Below are positions 52,355 to 61,494 of a stretch of 64,000 nt of DNA, in pieces. Every line of letters starts with the position of its first letter. The first letter of the stretch is position 1. Source of the stretch: Aliiglaciecola lipolytica (GTDB taxonomy: Bacteria > Pseudomonadota > Gammaproteobacteria > Enterobacterales > Alteromonadaceae); assembly GCF_018860635.1 (NCBI RefSeq), contig NZ_JAHKPT010000009.1:1-64000 (forward strand). Direction: 5' to 3'. The position numbers and the translations under genes were made by a program. The notes under the pieces were generated by a model. It saw nothing but the letters and a program-made list of their open reading frames with translations. It ran no database searches and was not told the origin of the DNA.

Positions 52355-54004
52355 ATGAAACTAGATTTATCCAATTTGAAGGGTGATATTACCGGCGGTC
52401 TTACCGCTGGTATTGTTGCTCTTCCACTAGCTTTAGCCTTAGGTGTCGCCTCAGGTTTAGGGCCAATGGCAGGCCTTTATGGTGCTATTGCCTTAGGCTT
52501 TTTTGCCGCCCTGTTTGGTGGAACACCTTCACAAATATCAGGTCCAACGGGTCCGATGGTAGTAGTGTTAGCGGGTCTTTTTGCCAGTTTATCTGGTGAT
52601 GCTGCGTTAATTTTTACGGCTGTTATGTTAGCTGGCCTTTTCCAAATTGTGTTTGGTTTATTAGGGGTCGGTCAATACATTCGATTGGTTCCCTACCCGG
52701 TAATTTCTGGTTTTATGACTGGAATTGGCGCAATTATTATTATTCTCCAGCTCGGTCGACTGTTGGGGCATGAGCCTCCAAGCGGGACTATTGGTGCATT
52801 AAGCTATATTCCGACAGCTTTGGCAGACATTAACATTGCCACTTTGATATTAGGTATAGGTACCTTACTCATCGCTTACAAATGGCCGCCAACTTTAGGT
52901 AAATACATACCTGGACCATTAGCGGCACTGGTAATTGGAACGCTAGCAAGCTTTGCTTTTTCCAACGTACCAGCACTAGGTAATATCCCTACCGGACTAC
53001 CGAGTTTGCATCTGCCGGTTTACGAACAAAGCCAATTCTTTCTAATCTTAGAAGCCGCTTTCATACTTGCTATTTTGGGGGCCATAGACAGCTTGTTAAC
53101 CTCTTTGGTGGCTGACAACATGACTCGTACTCGCCATGACAGTAAAAAAGAACTTATTGGTCAAGGTATAGGTAATACGGTTGCTGGCTTAATTGGTGGT
53201 ATTGCTGGTGCTGGCGCAACAATGCGTACTGTTGTAAATATCAGAACCGGTGGTAAAACCCGAATCTCTGGGATGGTTCACTCCCTTGTATTACTTGCTG
53301 TAGTGCTAGGATTAAGCCCACTTGCCGCGAGTATCCCCCATGCAGTTTTAGCTGGGTTATTGGTGAAAGTAGGTCTGGATATTATTGATTGGAGTTACCT
53401 AAAACGAGCTCATAATGGTCCTCGTTGGGACTTTGCATTGATGATTCTTGTATTGGGCCTAACTGTATTTGTTGACCTTGTCACAGCTGTGGGTGTGGGT
53501 GTTGTATTGGCGGCATTGGCATTTGTTCGTCAAATCGCTCAAATACAGATCGAAGATTTAAAGAAAATCCCCGACACGCTGAACGACCCTAAAGAAAATG
53601 CGCTACTTAAACAAGCTGACGGTAGAGTAAGTATCTTTAGTTTCGGCGGACCGCTTAGCTTTGGTGCTGCGGCCGATGTTGGACACCATGTGCGTGACAA
53701 AGTAAAACCAGGTTCACAGGTATTAATCATGGACTTTACCCGAGTCCCCACAGTTGATGTATCCGCGGGGATGGCAGTTGAAACGGTTGCCACCGATGCT
53801 AAAAGTGCTGGTAGAAAGTTGATTATTTGTGGTGCTAATGATGCGATTAAAAAGGTGTTGAAAGGAATTAATGCCGCGCAAACAGACGTTGAGTCTTTTG
53901 ATAATTTGCTGGGCGCATTGGAATATGCAGTCGAAATTATTAATAAAGACGCCAACTCACCTAAAGCGTTATCTAATTCTACAAAGTTAGCAGGAGCTCA
54001 ATAG
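52355..54004 (+). CDS. SulP-family anion transporter with STAS domain (putative bicarbonate transporter)
   Basis: A 549-residue inner-membrane protein. About 11-14 helices (residues 10-400) include the family signature region AGIVALPLALALGVASGLGP and AGLYGAIALGFFAALFGGTP, then SGPTGPMVVV. A C-terminal STAS domain (about 435-530) follows. Members next to carbonic anhydrase are often Na+-dependent bicarbonate transporters of the BicA group. The pairing with the upstream carbonic anhydrase supports bicarbonate over sulfate, but sequence alone cannot exclude sulfate. Confidence 0.9.
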   Translation: MKLDLSNLKGDITGGLTAGIVALPLALALGVASGLGPMAGLYGAIALGFFAALFGGTPSQISGPTGPMVVVLAGLFASLSGDAALIFTAVMLAGLFQIVFGLLGVGQYIRLVPYPVISGFMTGIGAIIIILQLGRLLGHEPPSGTIGALSYIPTALADINIATLILGIGTLLIAYKWPPTLGKYIPGPLAALVIGTLASFAFSNVPALGNIPTGLPSLHLPVYEQSQFFLILEAAFILAILGAIDSLLTSLVADNMTRTRHDSKKELIGQGIGNTVAGLIGGIAGAGATMRTVVNIRTGGKTRISGMVHSLVLLAVVLGLSPLAASIPHAVLAGLLVKVGLDIIDWSYLKRAHNGPRWDFALMILVLGLTVFVDLVTAVGVGVVLAALAFVRQIAQIQIEDLKKIPDTLNDPKENALLKQADGRVSIFSFGGPLSFGAAADVGHHVRDKVKPGSQVLIMDFTRVPTVDVSAGMAVETVATDAKSAGRKLIICGANDAIKKVLKGINAAQTDVESFDNLLGALEYAVEIINKDANSPKALSNSTKLAGAQ

Positions 54005-54050
54005 GCTGACAGCAGGATAATTAGACTTAACCTTAAAGGTAAATAATAGA

Positions 54051-54085
54051 AAAGCGCTGCATCCTTTGGATCCAGCGCTTTTTTT
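54051..54085. terminator. Bidirectional terminator between SulP gene and glyA
   Basis: AAAGCGCTG and CAGCGCTTT form a perfect stem with a 13-base loop containing GGATCC-like pairing (ATCC/GGAT). Seven Ts follow on the plus strand and As precede it, so it can end both converging transcripts. Confidence 0.88.
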
Positions 54086-54087
54086 GT

Positions 54088-55341
54088 TTATCCGTATACC
54101 AGAAATTTAGCGGTAAGTTGAGCAACGTTAGCCTTAACTTTTTCGCTCATGCTAGCGTCTTCAGGATTATCTAATAAATCACATATCCAATTTGCCAAAT
54201 CGGTTACGTGCTCAACTTTAAACCCTCTAGAGGTCACTGCCGGCGTACCAATGCGAATTCCACTGGTCACAAAAGGTGATTGTGGATCATTGGGCACGGT
54301 ATTTTTGTTAACGGTAATGTTCACCGAACCAAGCAACGCGTCAGCTTCTTTTCCTGTCATTCCTCGGGCAATTAAATCCACTAAAAATAAATGATTGTCA
54401 GTGCCACCAGAAACCACACCATAACCACGTTTTAAGAAAACATCAGCCATCGCCCGCGCATTATCAATCACTTGTTGTTGGTAAGTCGTAAATTCAGGGG
54501 CTAATGCTTCTTTGAACGCCACAGCTTTTGCGGCAATTACGTGCATTAATGGGCCACCTTGAATACCGGGGAAAATTAAAGAGTTAAACTTCTTTTCCAG
54601 TTCAGGGTTTGACTTACACACTATTAAGCCACCACGGGGGCCACGAAGGGTTTTATGAGTAGTAGTAGTAACTACGTCTGCGATTGGCACAGGATTAGGA
54701 TACAGACCCGCTGCAACCAAACCTGCCACATGGGCCATGTCTACAAACAAGTAGGCACCAACGCTTTGTGCGATATCTTTGAATTTCTGCCAGTCAACCA
54801 CACGGGAATAAGCAGAAAATCCTGCAACAATCATTTTAGGTTGATGCTCTTGCGCCAATTCAGCCACTTGTTGATAGTCAATTTCACCGCTGTCAGTATT
54901 TAAACCATATTGGATCGCGTTATATAACTTTCCAGAAAAATTCGGTTTTGCACCGTGGGTCAAATGACCACCGTGATCCAGACTTAAACCTAAAATTGTA
55001 TCGCCGGGCTTAAGTAGTGCCATGTAAACAGCGGCATTTGCTTGCGAACCAGAATGCGGTTGTACATTCGCGTAGTCTGCTGCAAATAGTTGTTTAGCAC
55101 GCTCGATTGCTAACGTTTCCGCTTTGTCGGCAAATTCACATCCACCGTAATAACGTTTGCCAGGATAGCCTTCAGCATATTTATTGGTTAACACGCTACC
55201 TTGTGCTTCCATCACCGCTTTACTTGTATAGTTTTCTGAAGCTATCAATTCGATATGCGCTTCTTGTCGTTTTTCTTCATCTTCGATTACATCGAAAATC
55301 TCAGAGTCTACAGCTTTTAACGGGTTATTTAGTTGCATCAT
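54088..55341 (-). CDS. glyA: Serine hydroxymethyltransferase
   Basis: A 417-residue PLP enzyme converting serine and tetrahydrofolate to glycine and 5,10-methylene-THF. The PLP lysine is in [16 protein letters not shown]. Other family blocks are [34 protein letters not shown] and [14 protein letters not shown]. Length equals the E. coli enzyme. Two tandem Met codons (55341 and 55338) could start it; no other start is near. It is monocistronic between the SulP terminator and the divergent LysR gene at 55491. Confidence 0.97.
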   Translation of the reverse strand: MMQLNNPLKAVDSEIFDVIEDEEKRQEAHIELIASENYTSKAVMEAQGSVLTNKYAEGYPGKRYYGGCEFADKAETLAIERAKQLFAADYANVQPHSGSQANAAVYMALLKPGDTILGLSLDHGGHLTHGAKPNFSGKLYNAIQYGLNTDSGEIDYQQVAELAQEHQPKMIVAGFSAYSRVVDWQKFKDIAQSVGAYLFVDMAHVAGLVAAGLYPNPVPIADVVTTTTHKTLRGPRGGLIVCKSNPELEKKFNSLIFPGIQGGPLMHVIAAKAVAFKEALAPEFTTYQQQVIDNARAMADVFLKRGYGVVSGGTDNHLFLVDLIARGMTGKEADALLGSVNITVNKNTVPNDPQSPFVTSGIRIGTPAVTSRGFKVEHVTDLANWICDLLDNPEDASMSEKVKANVAQLTAKFLVYG

Positions 55342-55490
55342 TATATGTCCATTGCCTTTCCAGAAACTCTATGCTAGAACTACACAGGCAATAAATAAAA
55401 TTAATAATAAATATGAGCTCATAAGATTTTAATATGGCTTTAATAAGGCATAAACTAAAAAATGCCACCCCACTTTACAGGAGTGAAGCC

Positions 55491-56345
55491 ATGAAAAATT
55501 TATCTATCGATTTTCTACGTTCATTTGTGACTATTGCGCAAACAGGCAGCTATACCATGTGCGCAGAGCGGCTTAAACGCACGCAACCTGCTATCAGTTT
55601 GCAGATAAAAAAACTTGAAGAAGTTGTTGGTGAAAAACTTTTTTTGCGTGAAGGGAATCGACTTACCCTAACGTTAGCCGGCAGTAAGCTATTAGAATTT
55701 GGCATGAAAATACTTATGCTAAATGATCAGGCAATGGCCGAATTTGGTAAACCTCAAGTCAGCGGAAACATCAAATTGGGAATTCCAAGTGAGTTCTCCA
55801 CAACTTTGATGCCTAAGATAATTCGCCGATTTACCCACACTTACCCGGAAGTCTCCTTAGAAGTGCATTGTGCGCTAAGCAAAGACTTGGTTTGTGAGCC
55901 CCTTAAAAGTCAATTTGATCTAATATTATCCCTACAGGAACAACCCGATCCTGATCAGGAAGGTTTTATCATTACCGATCAGTTAGTTTGGGTGGGCAGC
56001 CAAAGATACGTTAATAAAGTGCCAAATAAACTTCCGCTTATTGCAGCCCCCGCCCCTTGCATTTATCGCAAACGGGCAACGAATGTTTTAGGCAAGTGCA
56101 AAAAACAGTGGCAAATTGTGTATACCATCTCCGATTTAAACGGTATTCAGGCGGCAATTAACGAAGATTTAGGCATCACTGTATTAGCAAGAAGCACAGT
56201 GCCACCCGGCCTTTTTGTGTTGCCACCGCAAGCCGATTTACCTGATTTAGGTTACATTGGCGTATGCTTGTTGAATCCACAGAAAGTGCGTTCCGAAGCC
56301 ATTGAGTTACTGGCCAAAGATATGGTTGCACAACTGGCGATTTAA
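55491..56345 (+). CDS. LysR-type transcriptional regulator
   Basis: A 284-residue regulator. The start is ATG 55491 with AGGAG 7 bases upstream; the open frame extends to 55434 without a better signal. The winged helix (about 3-62, SYTMCAERLKRTQPAISLQI) and effector-binding domain (about 90-280) resemble the LrhA/HexA branch. It is divergent from glyA and converges with the amidohydrolase operon, so its target is not obvious. Confidence 0.88.
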   Translation: MKNLSIDFLRSFVTIAQTGSYTMCAERLKRTQPAISLQIKKLEEVVGEKLFLREGNRLTLTLAGSKLLEFGMKILMLNDQAMAEFGKPQVSGNIKLGIPSEFSTTLMPKIIRRFTHTYPEVSLEVHCALSKDLVCEPLKSQFDLILSLQEQPDPDQEGFIITDQLVWVGSQRYVNKVPNKLPLIAAPAPCIYRKRATNVLGKCKKQWQIVYTISDLNGIQAAINEDLGITVLARSTVPPGLFVLPPQADLPDLGYIGVCLLNPQKVRSEAIELLAKDMVAQLAI

Positions 56346-56407
56346 ACAAACTGAGTATTTAGCTTGATGAAAGTTGATGATGATCGCAGATTAAAAGTAA
56401 TTATCTA

Positions 56408-56443
56408 AAAAAACAGCACCTCAAGGTAAACCTTGGGTGCTGG
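56408..56443 (-). terminator. Intrinsic terminator of the TonB-amidohydrolase operon
   Basis: CAGCACC-CAAGG pairs with CCTTG-GGTGCTG (one bulged base, TAAA-type loop), followed on the minus strand by seven Ts. It is about 80 bp downstream of the last amidohydrolase. Confidence 0.82.
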
Positions 56444-56520
56444 AAATTGCTCTAGGGAGCACACACACGAACACAAATTGCTATTATTATTTATCTACCA
56501 CACTTTCATATCAGACCTAA

Positions 56521-58149
56521 CTAGGGTTTAGCTTTAACTGTTGGATATTTCACACCAAGCTGGTCCATATAAGTTTCATATTTATCCGCATCATAGTAAT
56601 AAGCCCGCATTTTCGCTCGATAACGCTGCATAATCTCCTCGTTTAGCTGAGTTTGCGGTTTGTCATCTTTGCGCAATAGCGACTGGTATTTAACCTCTTT
56701 CGTTTGTACATCGGTAAAGTAGTCAGACACCTCTTTCATTAACTGCGGATCAGTAAATAGATCGATCATGGTCATCCCGTGGGCTTTCGCTCCCGCAATA
56801 ATACCTTTATGAGCGATTGGCGTAGCCATCGACACGGCATTAGACCAATGATGACCTGGCAAATTAGGAATATTAGATGGATACAACATAAAGATTGTAG
56901 GTACACTCCAAGAGACATCACCTACATCATCAGATGGGCCACCGGTCGGTACTCTGGGTTTGATGGGCTCGCGAATCGGCATTATGTTGTTAGGCAACCC
57001 CACAGCATCGGCACCAATTTCAATCTGTACCGCTTTTGCTAAGGTAATGTCATCGGCAGACCATTGAGGCATGCCAACTGCTTTAATATTCTCATAAGCA
57101 CGCAGTGCCATAGGTTTATTAAAATGACCTGGCCAAGCCGTTCCCATAACAACTGAATCCCAGCTGGTGTCAGTCATTTTTGCAGCACCCTCGGCTATCT
57201 GATCACCCACTTCCCACAATGCTTTTATGTGGTCATAATCCATTTCACGAAAATAGTACCAAGCTGAGGCTTTAGAAGGCACGACATTAGGCTGGTCTCC
57301 GCCATCTACCGTAATCCCATGAATTCGTTGTGCCAAACGTAAATGTTCTCGACGGTAATTCATACCAACACTCATCAGCTCTACTGCATCCAAAGCGCTT
57401 TTACCTCGCCAAGGAGCACTTGCGCTATGGGCCGATTCACCGTAAAAATTGTACTTAATAGATACCAAGCCAGACATGCCGACTTCACCATAAAAAGTTC
57501 CAAAACCACTGCCTACATGGGAGTAAAGCACCGCATCGACATCATCAAAATAACCGTCACGCACATAATAAGCTTTGGTAGCAAGTTGCTCTTCAGCGAC
57601 CCCTGGCCAAAGCATAATAGTGCCTTCGATTGCATGTTCAGTCATATAATCTTTCAGCGCCAATGCAGCAATGATATTCACTACTTGGCCTGAATTATGG
57701 CCTTCACCATGACCAGGCGCCCCATCAACAATAGGTGCATGGTAAGCAACACCCGGCTTCTGAGAGCCTTTTGGGATGCCATCTAAATCAGTCCCCAAAG
57801 CAATGACCGGCTTCCCTGAACCCCACTTTGCTATCCATGCAGTAGGAATATCAGAAATGCCCGTTTCAACGGTAAAACCTTGTTCGCTTAGAAACTGAGT
57901 AAGGTAAGCCGAGGTTTCCACCTCTTGAAAACCCAACTCGCCAAAGGAATATAGCGTGTCATTCATAACTTGCGCTAACTTCCCTTGGCTATCGATTTTA
58001 GCCACAATTTGATCTTTAGCCGCTTGACGCTCGCTGTCACTTAAACTCGCCGCCGTACTTTGACTGATTCCAGCAATTAAAATTGCCATCACACTCAAGG
58101 TTGTCGGTGTTTTGCGGTTCAGAAATTTTGAGATAAAGCGACTTTTCAT
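56521..58149 (-). CDS. Exported M20-family amidohydrolase (AbgB-like), copy 3
   Basis: A 542-residue zinc amidohydrolase of the AbgB/M20D type with an N-terminal signal peptide (about residues 14-33, PTTLSVMAILIAGISQSTAA). Metal-site blocks are GTDLDGIPKGSQKPGVAYHA, GAPGHGEGHNSGQVV and WPGVAEEQLATKAYYV, with a dimerisation insert (about 230-350). Compared with AbgB (GHGCGHN), the metal-binding Cys is Glu here. It is third of three tandem paralogues and overlaps the previous one by one base (TAATG). It probably hydrolyses an amide-linked compound taken up by the TonB receptor upstream; location is periplasmic. Confidence 0.87.
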   Translation of the reverse strand: MKSRFISKFLNRKTPTTLSVMAILIAGISQSTAASLSDSERQAAKDQIVAKIDSQGKLAQVMNDTLYSFGELGFQEVETSAYLTQFLSEQGFTVETGISDIPTAWIAKWGSGKPVIALGTDLDGIPKGSQKPGVAYHAPIVDGAPGHGEGHNSGQVVNIIAALALKDYMTEHAIEGTIMLWPGVAEEQLATKAYYVRDGYFDDVDAVLYSHVGSGFGTFYGEVGMSGLVSIKYNFYGESAHSASAPWRGKSALDAVELMSVGMNYRREHLRLAQRIHGITVDGGDQPNVVPSKASAWYYFREMDYDHIKALWEVGDQIAEGAAKMTDTSWDSVVMGTAWPGHFNKPMALRAYENIKAVGMPQWSADDITLAKAVQIEIGADAVGLPNNIMPIREPIKPRVPTGGPSDDVGDVSWSVPTIFMLYPSNIPNLPGHHWSNAVSMATPIAHKGIIAGAKAHGMTMIDLFTDPQLMKEVSDYFTDVQTKEVKYQSLLRKDDKPQTQLNEEIMQRYRAKMRAYYYDADKYETYMDQLGVKYPTVKAKP

Positions 58150-59756
58150 TATTTTTTCACCATTGGGTATTCAATACCTAATTGCTCTAGGTAAGTGTCA
58201 TACTTTTCAGGATCGTAATAAAAAGGTCTCATCTGTTCACGAAACTCGCTCATGATCTCTTTATTCAAATGAATTTGCGGCACATCGGTATCACGTAAGA
58301 ATGATTGATACTTAGTATCTTTGGTTTGTACATTATCGAAATAATCTTTCACTTCAGCCATTAACGCAGGGTCGGTGAATAAATCGATCATGGTCATTGC
58401 ATGGGCTTTTGCTCCGGCAACTATGCCTTTGTGAGCAATAGGCGTTGCCATTGCTACCGCATTTGACCAATGATGTCCGGGCAAATTAGGAATGTTCGAT
58501 GGATATGACAACCACATTGAAGGGGTTACCCAAGATATGTCACCCATATCATCAGAACCACCACCGGTCATAGTTTTAGGATCAGGTGGCGCAACGATTG
58601 GCATAACGTCTGACGGTAAACCAGTTTCTGGCGCGCCAATCTCTTTTTGCAGTGATTTGGCAAGGGTAATATCAGCTTCAGACCATTCAGGCATACCCAC
58701 TTTTTGGATATTCTCAAACGCTCGCATTGCCATAGGTTTATTGTAATGACCTGGCCATGCTGTGCCCATCACCGTAGAATCCCACGTGGTGTTAGTCATC
58801 AACGCTGCGCCTTGGGCAATCTTATCACCCACTTCCCAAAGTGCTTTCACATGTGGATAGTCTAATTCTCTAAAATAGTACCAAGAAGTTGCTTTAGAAG
58901 GCACTACGTTTGGTTGATCGCCACCGTCTACAACAACAGAATGGGTGCGCTGTGCGATGCGTAGATGTTCTCGACGATAGTTAATACCAACGCTCATCAG
59001 CTCAACAGCATCTAATGCACTTCTGCCGCGCCAAGGCGCTCCAGCACTGTGGGCAGATTCGCCATAAAAATTGTATTGAATTGACACCATACCTGAGAAA
59101 AATGGATTGCCATAGAAGGTACCAAAACGGTTTCCAACGTGAGAGTAAAGAACCGCATCTACATCGTCGAAATAACCTTCACGCACATAATAGGCTTTAG
59201 TGGCAAGCTGCTCTTCAGCTACCCCAGGCCACAGCATAATAGTGCCTTCTATATTGTTTTCAGACATGTATTCTTTTAATGCCATGGCGGCAAGAATATT
59301 AACGACTTGGCCGGAATTGTGCCCCTCGCCATGGCCGGGTGCGCCTTTGACGATAGGATCATGATAAGCCACACCGGGTTTTTGTGATGCTTTAGGAATG
59401 CCATCCAAATCTGTCCCTAATGCAATAACGGGCTTACCAGACCCCCAGGTCGCGACCCATGCTGTTGGAATACCAGCAATACCCTTTTCTATTTTAAAAC
59501 CTTGTTCAGCTAAGTGATTAGTGAGATAAGCGGATGTTTCAAACTCTTGAAAACCAAGTTCCCCGAATGAAAAAATCATGTCGTTCATGACTTGCGCAAG
59601 TTTTGCGTTTTTATCGACTGCAGCGACAACCTGCTCTTTTGCTGCTTCGCGCTGTGCTTCGGTGAAAGTGGTGGCGAATGCGCCTTGTGAAAAAATTAAG
59701 CCAAGCAATACTATGCCTGTCTTTTTGGTGAAATTCTTTGTACTGAAATTTAACAT
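58149..59756 (-). CDS. Exported M20-family amidohydrolase (AbgB-like), copy 2
   Basis: A 535-residue paralogue of the flanking genes, with signal peptide (about residues 12-28, GIVLLGLIFSQGAFA). It carries the same blocks: GTDLDGIPKASQKPGVAYHD, GAPGHGEGHNSGQVV and WPGVAEEQLATKAYYV. A 104-bp gap and a perfect 11-bp hairpin separate it from copy 1, whereas it overlaps copy 3. High similarity along the full length indicates triplication; divergence in the C-terminal dimer domain and the region after GMVSIQYNFYGE suggests different substrates. Confidence 0.88.
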   Translation of the reverse strand: MLNFSTKNFTKKTGIVLLGLIFSQGAFATTFTEAQREAAKEQVVAAVDKNAKLAQVMNDMIFSFGELGFQEFETSAYLTNHLAEQGFKIEKGIAGIPTAWVATWGSGKPVIALGTDLDGIPKASQKPGVAYHDPIVKGAPGHGEGHNSGQVVNILAAMALKEYMSENNIEGTIMLWPGVAEEQLATKAYYVREGYFDDVDAVLYSHVGNRFGTFYGNPFFSGMVSIQYNFYGESAHSAGAPWRGRSALDAVELMSVGINYRREHLRIAQRTHSVVVDGGDQPNVVPSKATSWYYFRELDYPHVKALWEVGDKIAQGAALMTNTTWDSTVMGTAWPGHYNKPMAMRAFENIQKVGMPEWSEADITLAKSLQKEIGAPETGLPSDVMPIVAPPDPKTMTGGGSDDMGDISWVTPSMWLSYPSNIPNLPGHHWSNAVAMATPIAHKGIVAGAKAHAMTMIDLFTDPALMAEVKDYFDNVQTKDTKYQSFLRDTDVPQIHLNKEIMSEFREQMRPFYYDPEKYDTYLEQLGIEYPMVKK

Positions 59757-59821
59757 GTTGATGTGCTCCGAGACCTTTGCTAATAGTGATTAATGAAGAT
59801 CACTACTGTTCGAACAAAATT

Positions 59822-59851
59822 TTCATTGGCAGCGTTACCACTGCCAATGAA
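59822..59851 (-). terminator. Hairpin between amidohydrolase copies 1 and 2
   Basis: TTCATTGGCAG/CTGCCAATGAA, a perfect 11-bp stem with an 8-base loop, lies between the stop of copy 1 and the start of copy 2. Only AATTTT follows on the minus strand, so it is more likely a processing or attenuation element than a full terminator. Confidence 0.55.
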
Positions 59852-59860
59852 TGACTTGTT

Positions 59861-61462
59861 TTACGGCTTTTTAACGGTAGGATATTCGATACCTAATTGT
59901 TCGAGATAGGTATCGTATTTGTCAGGATCGTAGTAGTACTTTTCCAGTTCAGATTTGTACGTCGCCATAATTTCTTTGTTTAAATGAATGGCGGGCTTAT
60001 CTTCTGGACGTAACAAAGGAGTATATTTGTCTTCTTTGGTCTGCACATTTTTATAGTAGTCCCACGCCTCATCCATCAATGCACTGTTAGTCAACAAATC
60101 GAATAAGTTTAGGGCTTGAGCTTTTGCCCCAGCCACTATTCCTTTATGCGCGATTGGGGTTGCCATAGCGACTGAGTTAGACCAGTTATGACCCGGCAAA
60201 TTAGGGATGTTAGCTGGATAACGCAAGGTTATTGTTGGTACTTGCCAAGAAATATCACCAATGTCATCTGAGCCACCGCCTGTAAGTTTGGCAGGATCGG
60301 GTGGGTCTAATAACGGATTGAGTTCGGTTTTCAGACCTTCTGGCGCAACGCCAATTTCAGACTGTAAAGCTTTAGCCAGAGCAATATCATCAGCAGACCA
60401 ATCAGGCATTCCCACCATTTTGATATTTTCGTAAGCATCTTCAGCTATGGCTTTGTTCATATGCTGTGGCCAGGCTGAACCTAACACAGTAGATGACCAA
60501 GAGGTATTACTCATAAGAGAAGCCCCTTCCGCCATTTTGTCACCAATCTCCCACAAGGATTTTATATGTGGAAAATCTGTCTCTCTAAAGAAGTACCAAA
60601 TACTTGCTTTAGAGGGCACAACATTGGGTTGGTCACCACCGTCAACGATAATAGAATGTATACGTTGTGATAAACGTAAGTGCTCACGACGATAGTTCAC
60701 CCCAACACTCATTAATTCTACAGCATCCAATGCACTGCGACCGCGCCAAGGAGAGCCAGCACTGTGCGCTGATTCACCAAAGAAGTCATATTGCACTGAC
60801 ACTAGACCGTTTCCACGACCGGCACCCCAACTCGTGCTGAAACTATTAGATACATGTGAAAACAATACTGCGTCAACATCTTTAAAGTAGCCGTCACGGA
60901 CGTAATAAGCTTTAGTCCCTAACTGCTCTTCAGCCACACCAGGCCAAATTTTAATGGTGCCGTCGATGTCATTTTTTTCCATATACTCCTTCACCGTTAA
61001 CGCCGCAAGGATGTTAACGACCTGGCCTGAGTTATGGCCTTCACCATGGCCAGGAGCACCTTCAATAATAGGATCGTGATAAGCCACCCCAGGCTTCTGA
61101 GAAGCCTTAGGAATGCCATCAATATCTGAACCTAGAGCGATGACAGGTCCGCCATCTCCCCAGGTTGCCATCCAAGCAGTTGGAATACCGGAAATACCGC
61201 GTTCGATAGTAAATCCATTGTCTTCCAATATTTTGGTCAGGTAAGCAGAGGTTTCAAATTCTTGAAACCCTAGCTCTCCGAAACTGAAGATCATGTCGTT
61301 CATGACCTGCGCTTGTTTAGCTTTAGCACCTACTGCATCAATCAGTGTCATTTTTGCTTCCATACGCTCAACCTGAGACATATCTTCGAAAGCAGCGGCA
61401 GACCCAACAATAGACGCCATGGTTAAACCAATTACGGTGTTTAAAACTGTGCGTTTAAACAT
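59861..61462 (-). CDS. Exported M20-family amidohydrolase (AbgB-like), copy 1
   Basis: A protein of 533 residues. The ATG at 61462 is chosen because AAGGAC sits 7-8 bases upstream and it opens directly on the signal peptide MFKRTVLNTVIGLTMASIVG; another ATG at 61495 overlaps the TonB-receptor stop. Blocks: GSDIDGIPKASQKPGVAYHD, GAPGHGEGHNSGQVV and WPGVAEEQLGTKAYYV, again with Glu where AbgB has Cys. It is first of the trio and directly follows the receptor, so it likely cleaves the imported substrate first. Confidence 0.87.
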   Translation of the reverse strand: MFKRTVLNTVIGLTMASIVGSAAAFEDMSQVERMEAKMTLIDAVGAKAKQAQVMNDMIFSFGELGFQEFETSAYLTKILEDNGFTIERGISGIPTAWMATWGDGGPVIALGSDIDGIPKASQKPGVAYHDPIIEGAPGHGEGHNSGQVVNILAALTVKEYMEKNDIDGTIKIWPGVAEEQLGTKAYYVRDGYFKDVDAVLFSHVSNSFSTSWGAGRGNGLVSVQYDFFGESAHSAGSPWRGRSALDAVELMSVGVNYRREHLRLSQRIHSIIVDGGDQPNVVPSKASIWYFFRETDFPHIKSLWEIGDKMAEGASLMSNTSWSSTVLGSAWPQHMNKAIAEDAYENIKMVGMPDWSADDIALAKALQSEIGVAPEGLKTELNPLLDPPDPAKLTGGGSDDIGDISWQVPTITLRYPANIPNLPGHNWSNSVAMATPIAHKGIVAGAKAQALNLFDLLTNSALMDEAWDYYKNVQTKEDKYTPLLRPEDKPAIHLNKEIMATYKSELEKYYYDPDKYDTYLEQLGIEYPTVKKP

Positions 61463-61494
61463 GCTTTTGTCCTTTTTGATTAACTTTTTGTTCA

